A stretch of DNA of 64,000 nucleotides from Catenovulum sp052056295 (GTDB taxonomy: Bacteria; Pseudomonadota; Gammaproteobacteria; Enterobacterales; Alteromonadaceae): positions 1,612,001 through 1,676,000 of the forward strand of contig NZ_CP182493.1 of assembly GCF_052056295.1 (NCBI RefSeq), given 5' to 3'. How positions within the stretch are numbered: the first letter of the stretch is position 1; the number at the start of each line of letters is the position of its first letter. Positions 8,850 to 18,747 of this stretch are shown one piece after another. The notes under the pieces are model-generated. The model ran no database searches. It was not told where the DNA came from and saw only the letters and a program-made list of their open reading frames with translations. Made by a program: the position numbers and the translations under genes.

Positions 8850-9780
8850 ACTTGCCCAAATGGGCATATTGGGTATGAACGAGCGGAATATTCGTTATAT
8901 TTCGCGTTATAACCAGCGCAAATTATATCCTTTGGTCGACAACAAACTCGAAACCAAAAAATTACTAGAAAATTCAGATATACATGTACCAGAGTTGCTG
9001 GCAACCATTGAACACCAATCACAAATTAATAATTTGTCTGATCTCCTGCCTAAAACAGGCGGTTTTGTAATCAAACCAGCTAAAGGGAGTGGTGGCAAAG
9101 GCATATTAGTAGTTCAACAAAATAATTCGCCGCAGTTTCTTAAACCGAATGGAACTGAGCTAGAAGTTGAGCAACTGCAACATCATTGCAGCAACATACT
9201 CGCAGGTTTATACAGTTTAGGTGGTAAGTTAGATACAGCTATTATTGAACGCCTTATCAACTTTGATCAGCTATTTAACGATTATAGTTTTGAAGGTGTG
9301 CCGGACATTCGCATCATCATTTTTAAAGGTTATCCTGTGATGGCTATGATGCGCTTGTCGACCGAAGCATCTGACGGCAAAGCGAATTTACACCAAGGGG
9401 CAGTTGGAGTTGGGCTAGACATCAGCACAGGCAGAGCACTTAACGCAGTGCAGTTTGGTAAACCTATTAGCCATCACCCAGACACTCAACAACAGCTAGC
9501 CGAACTAAAAGTACCAAACTGGCAAGAAATGCTGATTCTGGCAGCTAAATGTTACGAAAAAACAGGTTTAGGTTATCTTGGTGCTGACATAGTATTAGAT
9601 GTGGAAAAAGGCCCGTTATTATTAGAGCTAAATGCACGTCCAGGTTTATCTATTCAAATTGCCAATGGCTGTGGCCTCAAACCTAGACTTAAGCTGATAG
9701 AACAACAAAGAGAAGCGCGAAACGCTATAGAAAGAGTTGAGTTCAGCCAACAAAACTTTAATGAACAGGTTTCAACGTAA
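8830..9780 (+). CDS. RimK-related alpha-L-glutamate ligase-like ATP-grasp protein
   Basis: 316 aa. ATP-grasp features are seen: the glycine-rich loop IKPAKGSGGKGI (about 82-93), the RIIIFKG and HQGAVGVGLD blocks, and the metal-binding end LLLELNARPGLSIQIAN. This is the family called alpha-L-glutamate ligase-related, known to travel with the two preceding genes. It should form amide bonds between a carboxylate and an amino acid; the substrate is unknown. It is cytoplasmic with no membrane segment. It starts inside the previous gene (20-nt overlap) and its 3' end overlaps the convergent EAL gene by 9 nt, so there is no room for a terminator between them. Confidence 0.82.
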   Translation: MLVNPFKLAQMGILGMNERNIRYISRYNQRKLYPLVDNKLETKKLLENSDIHVPELLATIEHQSQINNLSDLLPKTGGFVIKPAKGSGGKGILVVQQNNSPQFLKPNGTELEVEQLQHHCSNILAGLYSLGGKLDTAIIERLINFDQLFNDYSFEGVPDIRIIIFKGYPVMAMMRLSTEASDGKANLHQGAVGVGLDISTGRALNAVQFGKPISHHPDTQQQLAELKVPNWQEMLILAAKCYEKTGLGYLGADIVLDVEKGPLLLELNARPGLSIQIANGCGLKPRLKLIEQQREARNAIERVEFSQQNFNEQVST

Positions 9781-11160
9781 AAAGCTCATTCGCTTCGGCA
9801 TAATAGGTAGTATGCTTCCTCGTACTTTTTTGCTTTTTTCTGGATACTGAGATTTTAGCAGAGCAACAATATTTAACGCGTGAATCGGTCGGCTAAAAAA
9901 GTATCCTTGTCCTTGATAACATCCAAGCTTGCCAACTAATACGTCGGCTTGCTCTGCCGTTTCAATTCCCTCAGCTATCACGTTTAAATTGCATTCGGTA
10001 GCCAGGTTAATCACAGTTTTGACAATCTGCACATCCACAACAGAATTAAACATGGATTGGACAAAAGATTTATCAATTTTTAAAGTATCTAAAGGCAGTT
10101 TGGATACCAAAGACAAAGATGAGTAACCTGTACCAAAATCGTCTAAAGCTATTTTACATCCCATCTCATGGATGCGCATCAAACCAGCCAAAGCCGTTTC
10201 ATAATGCTTAATGGCTGCTGTTTCTGTGATTTCAAATTCAAAAGCGCTTGCTGGGTGTCCAGAATGAGAAACTAATGACTCGATTTCAGAGATAAAATAG
10301 CTAGATTCAATACAAGAAGCGGTTAAATTGATGTTGACTGTAAACTCGCTATTAATCACTCTAGCTTTATCTAGTAGAGCTATTGCATCAACCAGTACAT
10401 ACAAGGATAAAGATTGAATTACACCGGTAAATTCAGCTCGCTCAATAAAGTATTCCGGCGAAACTAGCCCAAGTTCAGGAGATGACCAGCGAATAAGTGC
10501 TTCTGCGCCTATGGTTTTTTCAGTTTTTAAATCTACTTTAGGTTGGTATAAAACATAAAGTTCGTCGTTCGACAATGCATCAACAATTAACTTGTCGATT
10601 CTAATTCTATTGTTCAAATAAGCTAAAGTATTTTCATCCAGATGAAAATGTGAATTCTCGTCAACCAATTGATCTACATAACCCAAAAACATAGCTAATT
10701 GATCTATCACTGCGTCCGGGTTATCTGCTTGCGCTAGTATTCCAGGTAAAAAAGCACTTAGCAATTTAGGCTTCACCTCAACCATACGGCCATTAGGCAA
10801 AAAAACTGGTTTCTCAAATGCGTGTTGCAAATTAGTAATGATCAAGTTTAAGTCGGCATCACAAACTTTTGGAATATAAGCGTTAATTTCCTTTAAACTT
10901 CGACCTAGTATAGCCTGTGCAGGCAGGTAACTTTTAAACACGTTAACCAAGTGAGCCAGCAAAAAGCTTATATTCTCCGCACTAAGAACACTTCTGAGCT
11001 TACAAACACAATCGTATTCTAAAGCAATAAACAGCGCCTGCTCCTTATTTGCCCTTCCCTGTAAATAAGAAGTTTTTAACTCTGCAAAAAAAGCGCTTCG
11101 GTTTAGAATGCCAAGTTCGAGATCTACCATCAGCTTTGCGCTCCACTTTGCCATTAACAT
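9772..11160 (-). CDS. EAL-domain c-di-GMP phosphodiesterase with degenerate GGDEF-like N-terminus
   Basis: 462 aa, soluble. The N-terminal ~175 residues resemble a GGDEF fold without a GG(D/E)EF motif. The EAL domain (about 185-440) retains the catalytic residues I can recognise: EALIRW, NINLTAS, FEITETA, DDFGTGYSS, LKIDKSF, AEGIE and GQGYFFSRP. It should hydrolyse c-di-GMP to pGpG. Its ~300-bp upstream region separates it from the hybrid kinase encoded further upstream on the same strand, so it is probably transcribed on its own. It ends in a 9-nt convergent overlap with the ATP-grasp gene. Confidence 0.88.
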   Translation of the reverse strand: MLMAKWSAKLMVDLELGILNRSAFFAELKTSYLQGRANKEQALFIALEYDCVCKLRSVLSAENISFLLAHLVNVFKSYLPAQAILGRSLKEINAYIPKVCDADLNLIITNLQHAFEKPVFLPNGRMVEVKPKLLSAFLPGILAQADNPDAVIDQLAMFLGYVDQLVDENSHFHLDENTLAYLNNRIRIDKLIVDALSNDELYVLYQPKVDLKTEKTIGAEALIRWSSPELGLVSPEYFIERAEFTGVIQSLSLYVLVDAIALLDKARVINSEFTVNINLTASCIESSYFISEIESLVSHSGHPASAFEFEITETAAIKHYETALAGLMRIHEMGCKIALDDFGTGYSSLSLVSKLPLDTLKIDKSFVQSMFNSVVDVQIVKTVINLATECNLNVIAEGIETAEQADVLVGKLGCYQGQGYFFSRPIHALNIVALLKSQYPEKSKKVRGSILPIMPKRMSFLR

Positions 11161-11457
11161 TTAAACATATTAATCAAGTTACATGCCGTAATTATGACAA
11201 TTTGAATAACAATGTAGAGTTGAGAGGCAGTGCGTGAAAAACCAACATTAAACAAACAAACTTAAAACACCTAAAAAACACTAGTGAGATTTTTTAAAAA
11301 CAAATAAAGTAAAAGTCATACAGGAGGGATGAAAAAACAAACCAAAAACAATCATTTTCAATCACCAAATTTATAATTATTATCTGTTGGGTGAATTAAC
11401 CTAAATGTGATTTCGGTATCGGCGAAACCTATCATTGCCCCAATGTGTAGCAAAGTG
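11161..11457 (-). other. 297-bp non-coding stretch between EAL gene and hybrid kinase gene
   Basis: No gene is supported here. It must contain the EAL gene promoter and any terminator of the kinase operon, but I see no strong hairpin plus T-run on the minus strand. A purine-rich AGGAGGG at 11323-11329 precedes a 15-codon plus-strand ORF that I do not believe. Confidence 0.5.
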
Positions 11458-14109
11458 CTATGTTTTGGTTAGATAAATTTTTAAAATTGAGACTAATTTT
11501 TCTTCATCTATTGGTTTGGTCAAATAATCATCCATACCAACATTTTTTGCTGTCTCAAAATCTTGTTGTAAAGCATTCGCAGAGAGTCCAACTATCGGCA
11601 AGCTTGTTAACCCTCTTTCTCTAATACCTTTAGTCGCTTGGTAACCATCCATAACTGGCATCTGAACATCCATCAATACAAGTTCAAAAGCATTCTCATT
11701 ATTAATCTTATCCAAGGCAATTTGGCCATTATCCGCCAGTTCCACATCAATCTGATATTTTTCTAACATGGCTTTGGCAACGAGTTGATTAATTTCGTTA
11801 TCTTCAACTAACAAGATTTTGGCATTATCAAAACTAACCTTGTTGTTACTGCCAACCTTCGCTTGTTCAGAATCACTTTTGTCATCGATTGCGACTAGGT
11901 TAGTTGTTTTATCAAGCCACTCTCTCGGGCCAAAGGGTCGATACAAAATAAGCTGCTTAGCGATTTTAGCTAAATTTTCTAGCCAGCTTTTATGGGCTAA
12001 ATCAGCAACGATTAAAAAATGATCTTTGGTGGCATCAAGCGATTCAAAGTAGTTGTCGGCATACAGTTGCGAAGTTAATACAATGACGGTTGGCTCGTTT
12101 GTTGGTTCAAACTTGCTGGTGTTGTCTAGCTCATGCTTTTGATAGAGTACATGGCTAGCCTTCAAATAACGCTCAAAACAAGCATCTTCGCCAAATAGCA
12201 TTAACGAAGAGCCAGCAGATAAATCACTGTTTATCAATACATTGCGACTGTCATTTTCTAACATAACATTTAAGTTAAACTCGGCACCTTCTCCGCGAGC
12301 AGAGCGCGCGGATACGTCACCGCCCATTAAGTTGCATAACTCTTTGACAATTGCCAGCCCTAAACCTGTGCCTCCATATTTCCGGCGCAATGAGGAATCA
12401 GCTTGGGTAAAAGAATCAAAAATGCTCTCCAACTGATGTTCATCTAAACCAATACCTGAATCTTTAACCTGTACATACAATCTATAATTATTGCCGGCTA
12501 AATGCTCCCCCCACAATCGAATTTGTACCTGGCCACGCTCAGTAAATTTTAGCGCGTTATTGGTTAAATTCATGACGACTTGAGTTAAGCGCATACTGTC
12601 TCCAACTAGACAGTCAGGGATACTTGGGTCTGCATCCAATATAACTTGGACTTTTTTCGTGCTTTCTATCGTATGTATGTTAGTCAACAAACCATCGATA
12701 AAGTCATGGGTGGAAAAAGGCAAATGATCAACGTCCAGTTTGCCAGCTTCAATTTTAGAGAAATCTAATACATCACTGATAATATTGAGTAACAGCTTGC
12801 TTGAGTAGTCAGCTTTTTCTAAATAATCTCGTTGTTTTTTGCTCAGCTCTGTATCTAGTACCAAATTGACCAGGCCTAATATGCCATTGATAGGCGTGCG
12901 TATTTCATGGCTCATATTAGCTAAAAAGCGGCTTTTTGCTATAGTGGCTTCTTCAGCTTCGCGTTTAGATTCCGACAAGGCTAAATTAAGGCTTTGCGCC
13001 TGTAAGAGTAATTCTTTAGTTTGAATGATTTTCTGCTGAAAAACGTCGGCAGCCCGGGCCAATTCACCTACTTCATCAAATCTATGTTTGTGCGTTATCT
13101 CACCAACTGGTTTGTCATGTGATAATGCCCGAAATACATTGGTTATATCAATTATGGGACGAGAAATACGCTGAACAAAATAAACCCCAAGAATAATCGA
13201 AAATAACAGTCCAAAAACGGAAATGAATAAAGCTTGTTGGCGCTGAGATTCAACAACCTCAACAATTTGCTGATTTTTCTGTTGCAGCTGCTCTCTTTCA
13301 ATTGCACTCAATTGTTTCGACAAAAATAAAATTTCATTGGCCGTACCCGCCATCACTACATTAACCAGAAAACTATAGCCGCGTGTGACATTGGCAACGT
13401 TATAAAAGTGCTCGTGTAATAATTTAAGTGGCTGATCAAACGGCTGTGCAATGTTTGCAGGCAAATCCAATAGCAAGTCTTGTATCTGGTTATGTGCGCG
13501 GCTAAATTCTTGAATATGCGTTGAATCTGGTTGTTCTAAATACTTGAGTAAAGCAATTTCACTATTTTGTAATTCAATTTTTATCTTCTGTAAAGCTGCA
13601 ACAACATAATTAGAGGCTTGTGTGTGTTGGGCAATCAGTTGATGTAATTGGTTATTAGTATAGGCCAGTTCAGTGTGAACTATATTGCTGCGTAACGAAC
13701 GATTTTCAATTACCGTATTAAAGTTACTCTTGTAATCGCGTAAATGCGACTGCATGCGCAGGCTATACTCACTAAATTTATCGTTGCGGCTTTCATCAGA
13801 CAGCTTGGCTAAATTAAGCTTTATTTCTTGGTACAGCATATTAAAGCGTTTAATCGCTGATTGGCTGGCCGTTCTTTTGTAGATTAGTACATTGCGCTGT
13901 AGGTCGATAACATCTCTTTCAATAAATCGAACCGCATTTATTTCTTCAATTGAAAGTTGGTTTTGTTGCAAACTGGTTGATAATACTTCTTGAGTACGGA
14001 ACAAAATGGATGCTACACCAACTAATAACACAGCAAATATCAGCCCTGCCGCAACAATTTGCACGGTTAAAGTTCGAGCTAATCGCAATATTGTATTGAT
14101 GATTTCCAT
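11458..14109 (-). CDS. hybrid sensor histidine kinase with receiver domain (TorS/BarA-like layout)
   Basis: 883 aa. TM1 is at about 18-38 and TM2 at about 292-312; between them is a ~250-residue helical periplasmic sensor region. A HAMP domain (about 313-365) and coiled coil follow. Then come HisKA with phospho-acceptor His in NMSHEIRTPINGIL, an HATPase domain (NLTNNALKF, DSGIGL, GGTGLGLAI), a degenerate receiver-like stretch (about 630-745) and a full receiver (LVEDNEINQ, phospho-Asp in LMDVQMPVMDG, Lys in LTKPIDEE). No HPt domain is visible, so a separate phosphotransfer protein is expected. It starts 7 nt after the periplasmic binding-protein gene, implying that protein feeds ligand information into this kinase. 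Confidence 0.88.
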   Translation of the reverse strand: MEIINTILRLARTLTVQIVAAGLIFAVLLVGVASILFRTQEVLSTSLQQNQLSIEEINAVRFIERDVIDLQRNVLIYKRTASQSAIKRFNMLYQEIKLNLAKLSDESRNDKFSEYSLRMQSHLRDYKSNFNTVIENRSLRSNIVHTELAYTNNQLHQLIAQHTQASNYVVAALQKIKIELQNSEIALLKYLEQPDSTHIQEFSRAHNQIQDLLLDLPANIAQPFDQPLKLLHEHFYNVANVTRGYSFLVNVVMAGTANEILFLSKQLSAIEREQLQQKNQQIVEVVESQRQQALFISVFGLLFSIILGVYFVQRISRPIIDITNVFRALSHDKPVGEITHKHRFDEVGELARAADVFQQKIIQTKELLLQAQSLNLALSESKREAEEATIAKSRFLANMSHEIRTPINGILGLVNLVLDTELSKKQRDYLEKADYSSKLLLNIISDVLDFSKIEAGKLDVDHLPFSTHDFIDGLLTNIHTIESTKKVQVILDADPSIPDCLVGDSMRLTQVVMNLTNNALKFTERGQVQIRLWGEHLAGNNYRLYVQVKDSGIGLDEHQLESIFDSFTQADSSLRRKYGGTGLGLAIVKELCNLMGGDVSARSARGEGAEFNLNVMLENDSRNVLINSDLSAGSSLMLFGEDACFERYLKASHVLYQKHELDNTSKFEPTNEPTVIVLTSQLYADNYFESLDATKDHFLIVADLAHKSWLENLAKIAKQLILYRPFGPREWLDKTTNLVAIDDKSDSEQAKVGSNNKVSFDNAKILLVEDNEINQLVAKAMLEKYQIDVELADNGQIALDKINNENAFELVLMDVQMPVMDGYQATKGIRERGLTSLPIVGLSANALQQDFETAKNVGMDDYLTKPIDEEKLVSILKIYLTKT

Positions 14110-14116
14110 TTAAGCC

Positions 14117-15391
14117 TCAAGCACTAATAAACTCATACCACTTTTGCAAACTATATTCGTAAGTCGGCATCACAGTGTTCCAGACAACAACATTGCCCAT
14201 ACGTTTTTGGTAACTTCCGCCAGTGCGTATTTCACCTTTGCGCACACTTGTTTTACCATCAGGCCCCTGTAAATCAGCATCGGCCGCTTGTCCCATATAC
14301 CAGTAATCCCACTCAGCTTGAGTTAAATAAGGTTTCGAACGCTGTGGGTTAGAAATGTAATAACCTTGCCGAGCAATAAAAGCGCCTGGCCAGCCTGATA
14401 ACCACCAATTCATATATTCATAGGCAGTATCTTTGGCTACGCCTTGAGTTGCCGCCGATAAACACATCACGCCATGCCAACCTCTATAGCCTTCTTTTGG
14501 TGCAGCAAATACCACAGGAATATTGCGCCCATTCAAGGCTGATACCGCCGGCGAAAACATACTTTCAATAACAACTCTGCCGTTTGCCATAAATTCAACA
14601 GATTCAGGAACTGAATTCCAAAAACCATTAAAATGCCCGTCAAATTTGAGCCCGAGTAAAATATCAAATAGCTGATCTAACTCTTTTTTACTCATACTAC
14701 CTATATCTTCGAAGCGCATTAACCCGGACGCTTGCGCGGCTAGAGCCATGTCAAATAGGCCAATTGTTGGTGTGTTTACAATACCAACTCTGCCACTATA
14801 TTTTTTATCAAATAACCAGCCCCAACTTTCTGTGATATAAGGTACGCCCTTGGGAATGACATCTATGTTGTAGCCAAAAGAATCTACATTGTGCACGTAT
14901 GGAAGATAACTGATAAACCCCGATTGCTGTTGTGACAAACGCCCATTTGACTGTGCATAAAGTAATTTGTAAGGGGCGTCGCCAGCGCCAATTTTACTTT
15001 GAGGAGTTAAACGACCCACTTTGGTTAAGCCGTTTATTTCATCCCAATAGTTTAGTCGTTTAATATCAATTGGTTGGATTGCTTTAGCAGCCCACAGCAC
15101 ATTAATACTGTCAGACCATTGTTCGTATAAATCAAAAGTACTAGGTTGAGTTGATGCTTTTTGCAACACAGCAGCACTGCCTTTTGGCTCAAAATACAGC
15201 TCTATCCCTAGGTCTTGCATTGCTTGCTGGCGCAAAGCTTCTTGCAAAGTGACATGTGTGCCTAATATGCGTAATGTTAGCTTCTTTTTACTCCAAACAT
15301 AGGGGGCTGCACTTGCAAAAGACAACCCCAAAGAAGCTGTTAATATTGACTTTATATGTTGACGTCGAGTCTTATCAAAATTCTGCTGCAA
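14117..15391 (-). CDS. periplasmic solute-binding protein with Tat-like signal, partner of the hybrid kinase
   Basis: I place the start at TTG 15391 because AGGAG lies 10 nt upstream; the frame stays open to TTG 15445. The resulting 424-aa protein begins with a twin-arginine-like signal (KTRRQHIKSIL then a hydrophobic stretch), typical of folded export. The mature part resembles PotD/extracellular solute-binding family 1 proteins (ITESWGWLFDKKYSGRVGIV, EYMNWWLSG). It is not accompanied by ABC permease or ATPase genes; instead a hybrid histidine kinase follows 7 nt later. Inference: it is a ligand-sensing subunit for the kinase, perhaps for a polyamine, metal or small organic cation. Confidence 0.78.
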   Translation of the reverse strand: MQQNFDKTRRQHIKSILTASLGLSFASAAPYVWSKKKLTLRILGTHVTLQEALRQQAMQDLGIELYFEPKGSAAVLQKASTQPSTFDLYEQWSDSINVLWAAKAIQPIDIKRLNYWDEINGLTKVGRLTPQSKIGAGDAPYKLLYAQSNGRLSQQQSGFISYLPYVHNVDSFGYNIDVIPKGVPYITESWGWLFDKKYSGRVGIVNTPTIGLFDMALAAQASGLMRFEDIGSMSKKELDQLFDILLGLKFDGHFNGFWNSVPESVEFMANGRVVIESMFSPAVSALNGRNIPVVFAAPKEGYRGWHGVMCLSAATQGVAKDTAYEYMNWWLSGWPGAFIARQGYYISNPQRSKPYLTQAEWDYWYMGQAADADLQGPDGKTSVRKGEIRTGGSYQKRMGNVVVWNTVMPTYEYSLQKWYEFISA

Positions 15392-15466
15392 AACGCCCAA
15401 GCTCCTGATTTGTTTCTTCCTATACAGTGTAGAACAATTGAACAAAGCCGCAGGTATTTTGTTAAG

Positions 15467-17704
15467 TTACATAGCGAAAAATGACTTACATCCTCCTGCA
15501 GCTGCATCTTTCGCTTTTCGCCAAACATTGGATAGTGGACTAGTAACTGCACCACTAGTGGTATTAAACAATACTTTCTTAACTTCGCTAAATTTGCCAT
15601 CTAAAGTTTGTTGGATACTTGGGCAGTCTTTGTCGTCCAATATCGCAAACCTAAACTTTTCGAATGCCTGTTTGTTTAAATTTACATTGCCGATAAAACC
15701 TAAACTGTTTTCAGCGGTTTTTAATTTGGCTTTATCTAATCTGATTAAATTATTTTGCACATGAGCATCTGCTTCAATCGATTTAATTTGGCTTTTACCT
15801 TTAAACTGAGCTGCACCTGCAGTTAACTCAACAAATTGCATGGCCATCATGCCAACTGGCCCTGCAACTAAAAATGAGCCAACATCCAACAGTGAGGTTT
15901 CTTGGCTAGCTTTAAAACCATTTATAAGTTTATCCATGGCGATACCCTCAACCGCAAACGGACCAGACTTTATTTGCACTTGACCTTGTTGCATCAACCA
16001 TTTTTCTTCTGGTTTAAATTCTAAATCCGCATCTAGATTAGCGTCTAATAAACCTTTAGGTTTAAACGCTGAATCAGCTAAAAAGGGTTCTAACGCGGCT
16101 AAATCGAAACGATAAATATCTGTCTGCAAGTTAACCAACGCAGATTTTTCACCTATACGGCGTTTATCAAACACATTACCTTGAGTTTGCACTCGCCCCT
16201 CTTTAGTACTAAGCCCTGTATCTGTTATCGCCAAACCTGCATCAGTTTGTTGAAGATTTAAACTCAGCTGCTTAAATTGGCTATCTAGGTAAGTTAATTG
16301 ATTTGCCGCTAATTTAACTTTTGCGCCATTATTCAGTGTAATGAGATCAACTATTTTGTGCTCTTGTACAGCGGCAACATCACTCAGCGCAAAATTAAAT
16401 TTATTAAGTGCAAACCAAGCTGCTTGTTCACTTGATTGATACGCTGTTGCTGGATCTATCAACTCAGTAGTTAAATTTGTGATATTGATTTGCTCAAGAT
16501 AAAGATTTGCAACCTGCTCAATGTGCTGACTTTTTTGTTCTTCTTTTGTTTGTGCTTGCTTCTGTTCGCCTGCATCCGCGGCATTTTCAGTTTGTTCTGC
16601 TGGTTGAGCCAAGTAATGCTGTAGATTTAAGTTCGTTAAATTAAGCTGTTTTAAACGCAGCTCTAACGGTAGGGTTAAGTTTGATTGAGCCTGCAATTGA
16701 GTTTGACCGCCAAAAGCATTAAAACTTAACTTTTCTAGTTCCAGCTGCTCTTCTGCCATTTGGCTAACAAGTGCTAATTTTTCCACAACATAGTTATTGT
16801 TATGCGTTTGTTGTGGTAACACCAGTTCAAGGCGTTCAACATCGGTTTTCAACTTCGCCTTAGCGGTTTGCCAGTTAAATAACTCAAGACGCGCTGTATC
16901 GTTCAACCACTGCGCAACAAAACCACCACTTACGGCTAGGTGTTTAATTGACGATTCAAAATTCGGCTGCTTAAAAACAATATTATCAATGCTTAAGTCA
17001 GTGTGATTAACCTGCAATTTAGGTGCTAATTCAAGCGCAAAATCTAACTGGTCTAATTTTACATTTTGCTGTTGCTGGTTATCGACAAACGCAAAATTAT
17101 CCAGTGCTAGATTTAACTCAAAAGATAAATTAACGGGATCAAATTCGAGCAGTTGGTTTAATTCTAATTTACTCAAACTCACATTGGCTTGTTGTAAATT
17201 AACTTGCTGATGTTCAGTTGCAAAGGCGATTTCCACTTGAGTTAAAGCAAACGCATCTAGTATAAGTTTATTGGGTAAATATTCATTGATGTCGGTTTGT
17301 TCGGCATCGTCTTGTTCGGGTTGCTCAGTAGCATTTGCCTGCAATTCATGCTGTAGTTGCTGCAAACCTTGTTCAGATGCGTTAAATCTGACACCTTCAA
17401 TTGTTATTTGGTTAATATCCAGAGTATTGTTTAACAAAGCTCGCCAATTGAATTTCAGTACTAAATTATCAATAGCAACAGAGTCACCAAACTTATCTTG
17501 CCAGTGTACCCCTTGTAATTGCAGTTCACCCAGCTGGGTTATCCTATGATTAACTTTGTCTATGCGCATGTTCATTGGGGTGGCAGCCAAAGCATTATCC
17601 AATTGCTGGTTAACTATATTCGTCCGGTCAAATAAATAATCTGCAGTCACTAATAAACAGAGCAACCCAATTAAACCAATAAAAATATTTCGCACCCAGC
17701 GCAT
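15467..17704 (-). CDS. AsmA-family protein
   Basis: 745 aa from ATG 17704, chosen because AAGGA lies 7 nt upstream (the ATG two codons earlier is too close). One N-terminal transmembrane helix (about 5-22) anchors a long periplasmic domain of repetitive beta-strand character. The end of the domain has the AsmA-like pattern of short amphipathic strands (AQFKGKSQIKSIEADAHV). A Q/E-rich linker lies around 370-400. The AsmA/TamB-like superfamily forms hydrophobic grooves that move phospholipids or help outer-membrane homeostasis; this member's exact role is unknown. It follows fxsA closely and precedes the binding-protein gene. Confidence 0.75.
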   Translation of the reverse strand: MRWVRNIFIGLIGLLCLLVTADYLFDRTNIVNQQLDNALAATPMNMRIDKVNHRITQLGELQLQGVHWQDKFGDSVAIDNLVLKFNWRALLNNTLDINQITIEGVRFNASEQGLQQLQHELQANATEQPEQDDAEQTDINEYLPNKLILDAFALTQVEIAFATEHQQVNLQQANVSLSKLELNQLLEFDPVNLSFELNLALDNFAFVDNQQQQNVKLDQLDFALELAPKLQVNHTDLSIDNIVFKQPNFESSIKHLAVSGGFVAQWLNDTARLELFNWQTAKAKLKTDVERLELVLPQQTHNNNYVVEKLALVSQMAEEQLELEKLSFNAFGGQTQLQAQSNLTLPLELRLKQLNLTNLNLQHYLAQPAEQTENAADAGEQKQAQTKEEQKSQHIEQVANLYLEQINITNLTTELIDPATAYQSSEQAAWFALNKFNFALSDVAAVQEHKIVDLITLNNGAKVKLAANQLTYLDSQFKQLSLNLQQTDAGLAITDTGLSTKEGRVQTQGNVFDKRRIGEKSALVNLQTDIYRFDLAALEPFLADSAFKPKGLLDANLDADLEFKPEEKWLMQQGQVQIKSGPFAVEGIAMDKLINGFKASQETSLLDVGSFLVAGPVGMMAMQFVELTAGAAQFKGKSQIKSIEADAHVQNNLIRLDKAKLKTAENSLGFIGNVNLNKQAFEKFRFAILDDKDCPSIQQTLDGKFSEVKKVLFNTTSGAVTSPLSNVWRKAKDAAAGGCKSFFAM

Positions 17705-17719
17705 AAACATGTCCTTAAA

Positions 17720-18208
17720 TTATTTGTTGAGATTATTTGTATCGTCTTTACGCTGCCACTCACCTTCAATCACAGTACCGCCAGCATCATTTTGCTGGTA
17801 ATTTTGATGATGGTTTGTTTGACCAGCATAAACATGGCTGCGCGCAACTATATGCTGATCAAATTCTTTAATGATCAATTTTGCTAGCGGCTTGCGTGTT
17901 AATGGTATGGTTAAACATAGGCCAATTGCATCGGTAATGAAACCAGGAGTGACCAACAATACACCCGCAACTAAAATCATCAGACCTTCAGTAATTGACT
18001 CTGCAGGTAAAATGCCTTGTTGTGATTTCTGCTGAATTTCTGCTAGCGCAGCCATACCTTGCGCTCTAACTAAATGCGCACCCGCCACCGCAGTGACAAT
18101 CACAATAAAAAAAGTTGTCCAGCCACCTATTAGATCACCGACATGCAACAACAAAGCTATCTCAGCTATTGGCATAACAACAAACAAAAACAATAATTTG
18201 AAAAACAT
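17720..18208 (-). CDS. fxsA: FxsA family membrane protein
   Basis: 162 aa with four hydrophobic segments in the first ~105 residues and the family pattern PIAEIALLLHVGDLIGGW, VRAQGMAAL, PAESITEGLMILVAGVLLVTPGF. In E. coli, FxsA (suppressor of F exclusion of phage T7) is an inner-membrane protein of poorly known role. The C-terminal tail is polar and His/Gln-rich. It is divergent from cutA with 146 bp between starts, and it heads a minus-strand run with the AsmA-like gene. Confidence 0.9.
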   Translation of the reverse strand: MFFKLLFLFVVMPIAEIALLLHVGDLIGGWTTFFIVIVTAVAGAHLVRAQGMAALAEIQQKSQQGILPAESITEGLMILVAGVLLVTPGFITDAIGLCLTIPLTRKPLAKLIIKEFDQHIVARSHVYAGQTNHHQNYQQNDAGGTVIEGEWQRKDDTNNLNK

Positions 18209-18354
18209 GATTTAACTCTCTTACATTAAGGTCTTGTGACCCGCTGAACAATTGAAATGGCATCAACCTAATTAAAAACAAGGTATATGCAGACAATGGA
18301 CAGTTTTATTCTACAATGTTGTGACCTATTAAACAGTTTATACGTTCAAAATTA

Positions 18355-18711
18355 ATGAAATGTTTAACCCCAATACAAATTACTGTCGCTTGCTCCAATA
18401 AAGATGAAGCAATTAACATATCAAGGCAATTGCTTGAACAAAATCTTGCAGCCTGCTGCCAGATTACAGAAAACCTACTTTCGATATATAAATGGCAAGG
18501 CAAAGTTGAACAAGCCAATGAATGTATGTTAGTTATAAAAAGTGTTAGGAGTTGTTTTGAGCAAATATCACAACAAGTAAAACGTATTCATAGTTATCAA
18601 GTTGCGGAAATTATCGCGCTGGAGATTCAAGAAATTGAGCCAGCATACGAACAATGGCTGCTAGAACAAATAAATTCAAAAACCACGCCAACTTCGTCGA
18701 AAAACCGATAA
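18355..18711 (+). CDS. cutA: divalent-cation tolerance protein CutA
   Basis: 118 aa. CutA1 hallmarks in order: VACSNKDEA at the first strand, ISRQLLEQNLAACCQI, SIYKWQGKVEQANECMLVIKS and HSYQVAEIIAL. CutA forms a PII-like trimer in the cytoplasm and has been linked to copper/divalent metal tolerance. The usual HPYE-P motif is altered to HSYQVAE here, a mild divergence. It is divergent from fxsA, as commonly seen near accBC/dsbD in related bacteria. Confidence 0.88.
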   Translation: MKCLTPIQITVACSNKDEAINISRQLLEQNLAACCQITENLLSIYKWQGKVEQANECMLVIKSVRSCFEQISQQVKRIHSYQVAEIIALEIQEIEPAYEQWLLEQINSKTTPTSSKNR

Positions 18712-18747
18712 CTTGAGAGGTTCGACCATTTTTTTGAAAATTACCGT

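Noticed and set aside
11329..11376. 15-codon ORF after AGGAGGG
   Set aside because: Ribosome site only one nt from ATG and the peptide is charged and featureless.
15392..15600. 82-codon minus-strand frame overlapping AsmA end and the binding-protein start
   Set aside because: Different frame from both real genes and without a domain.
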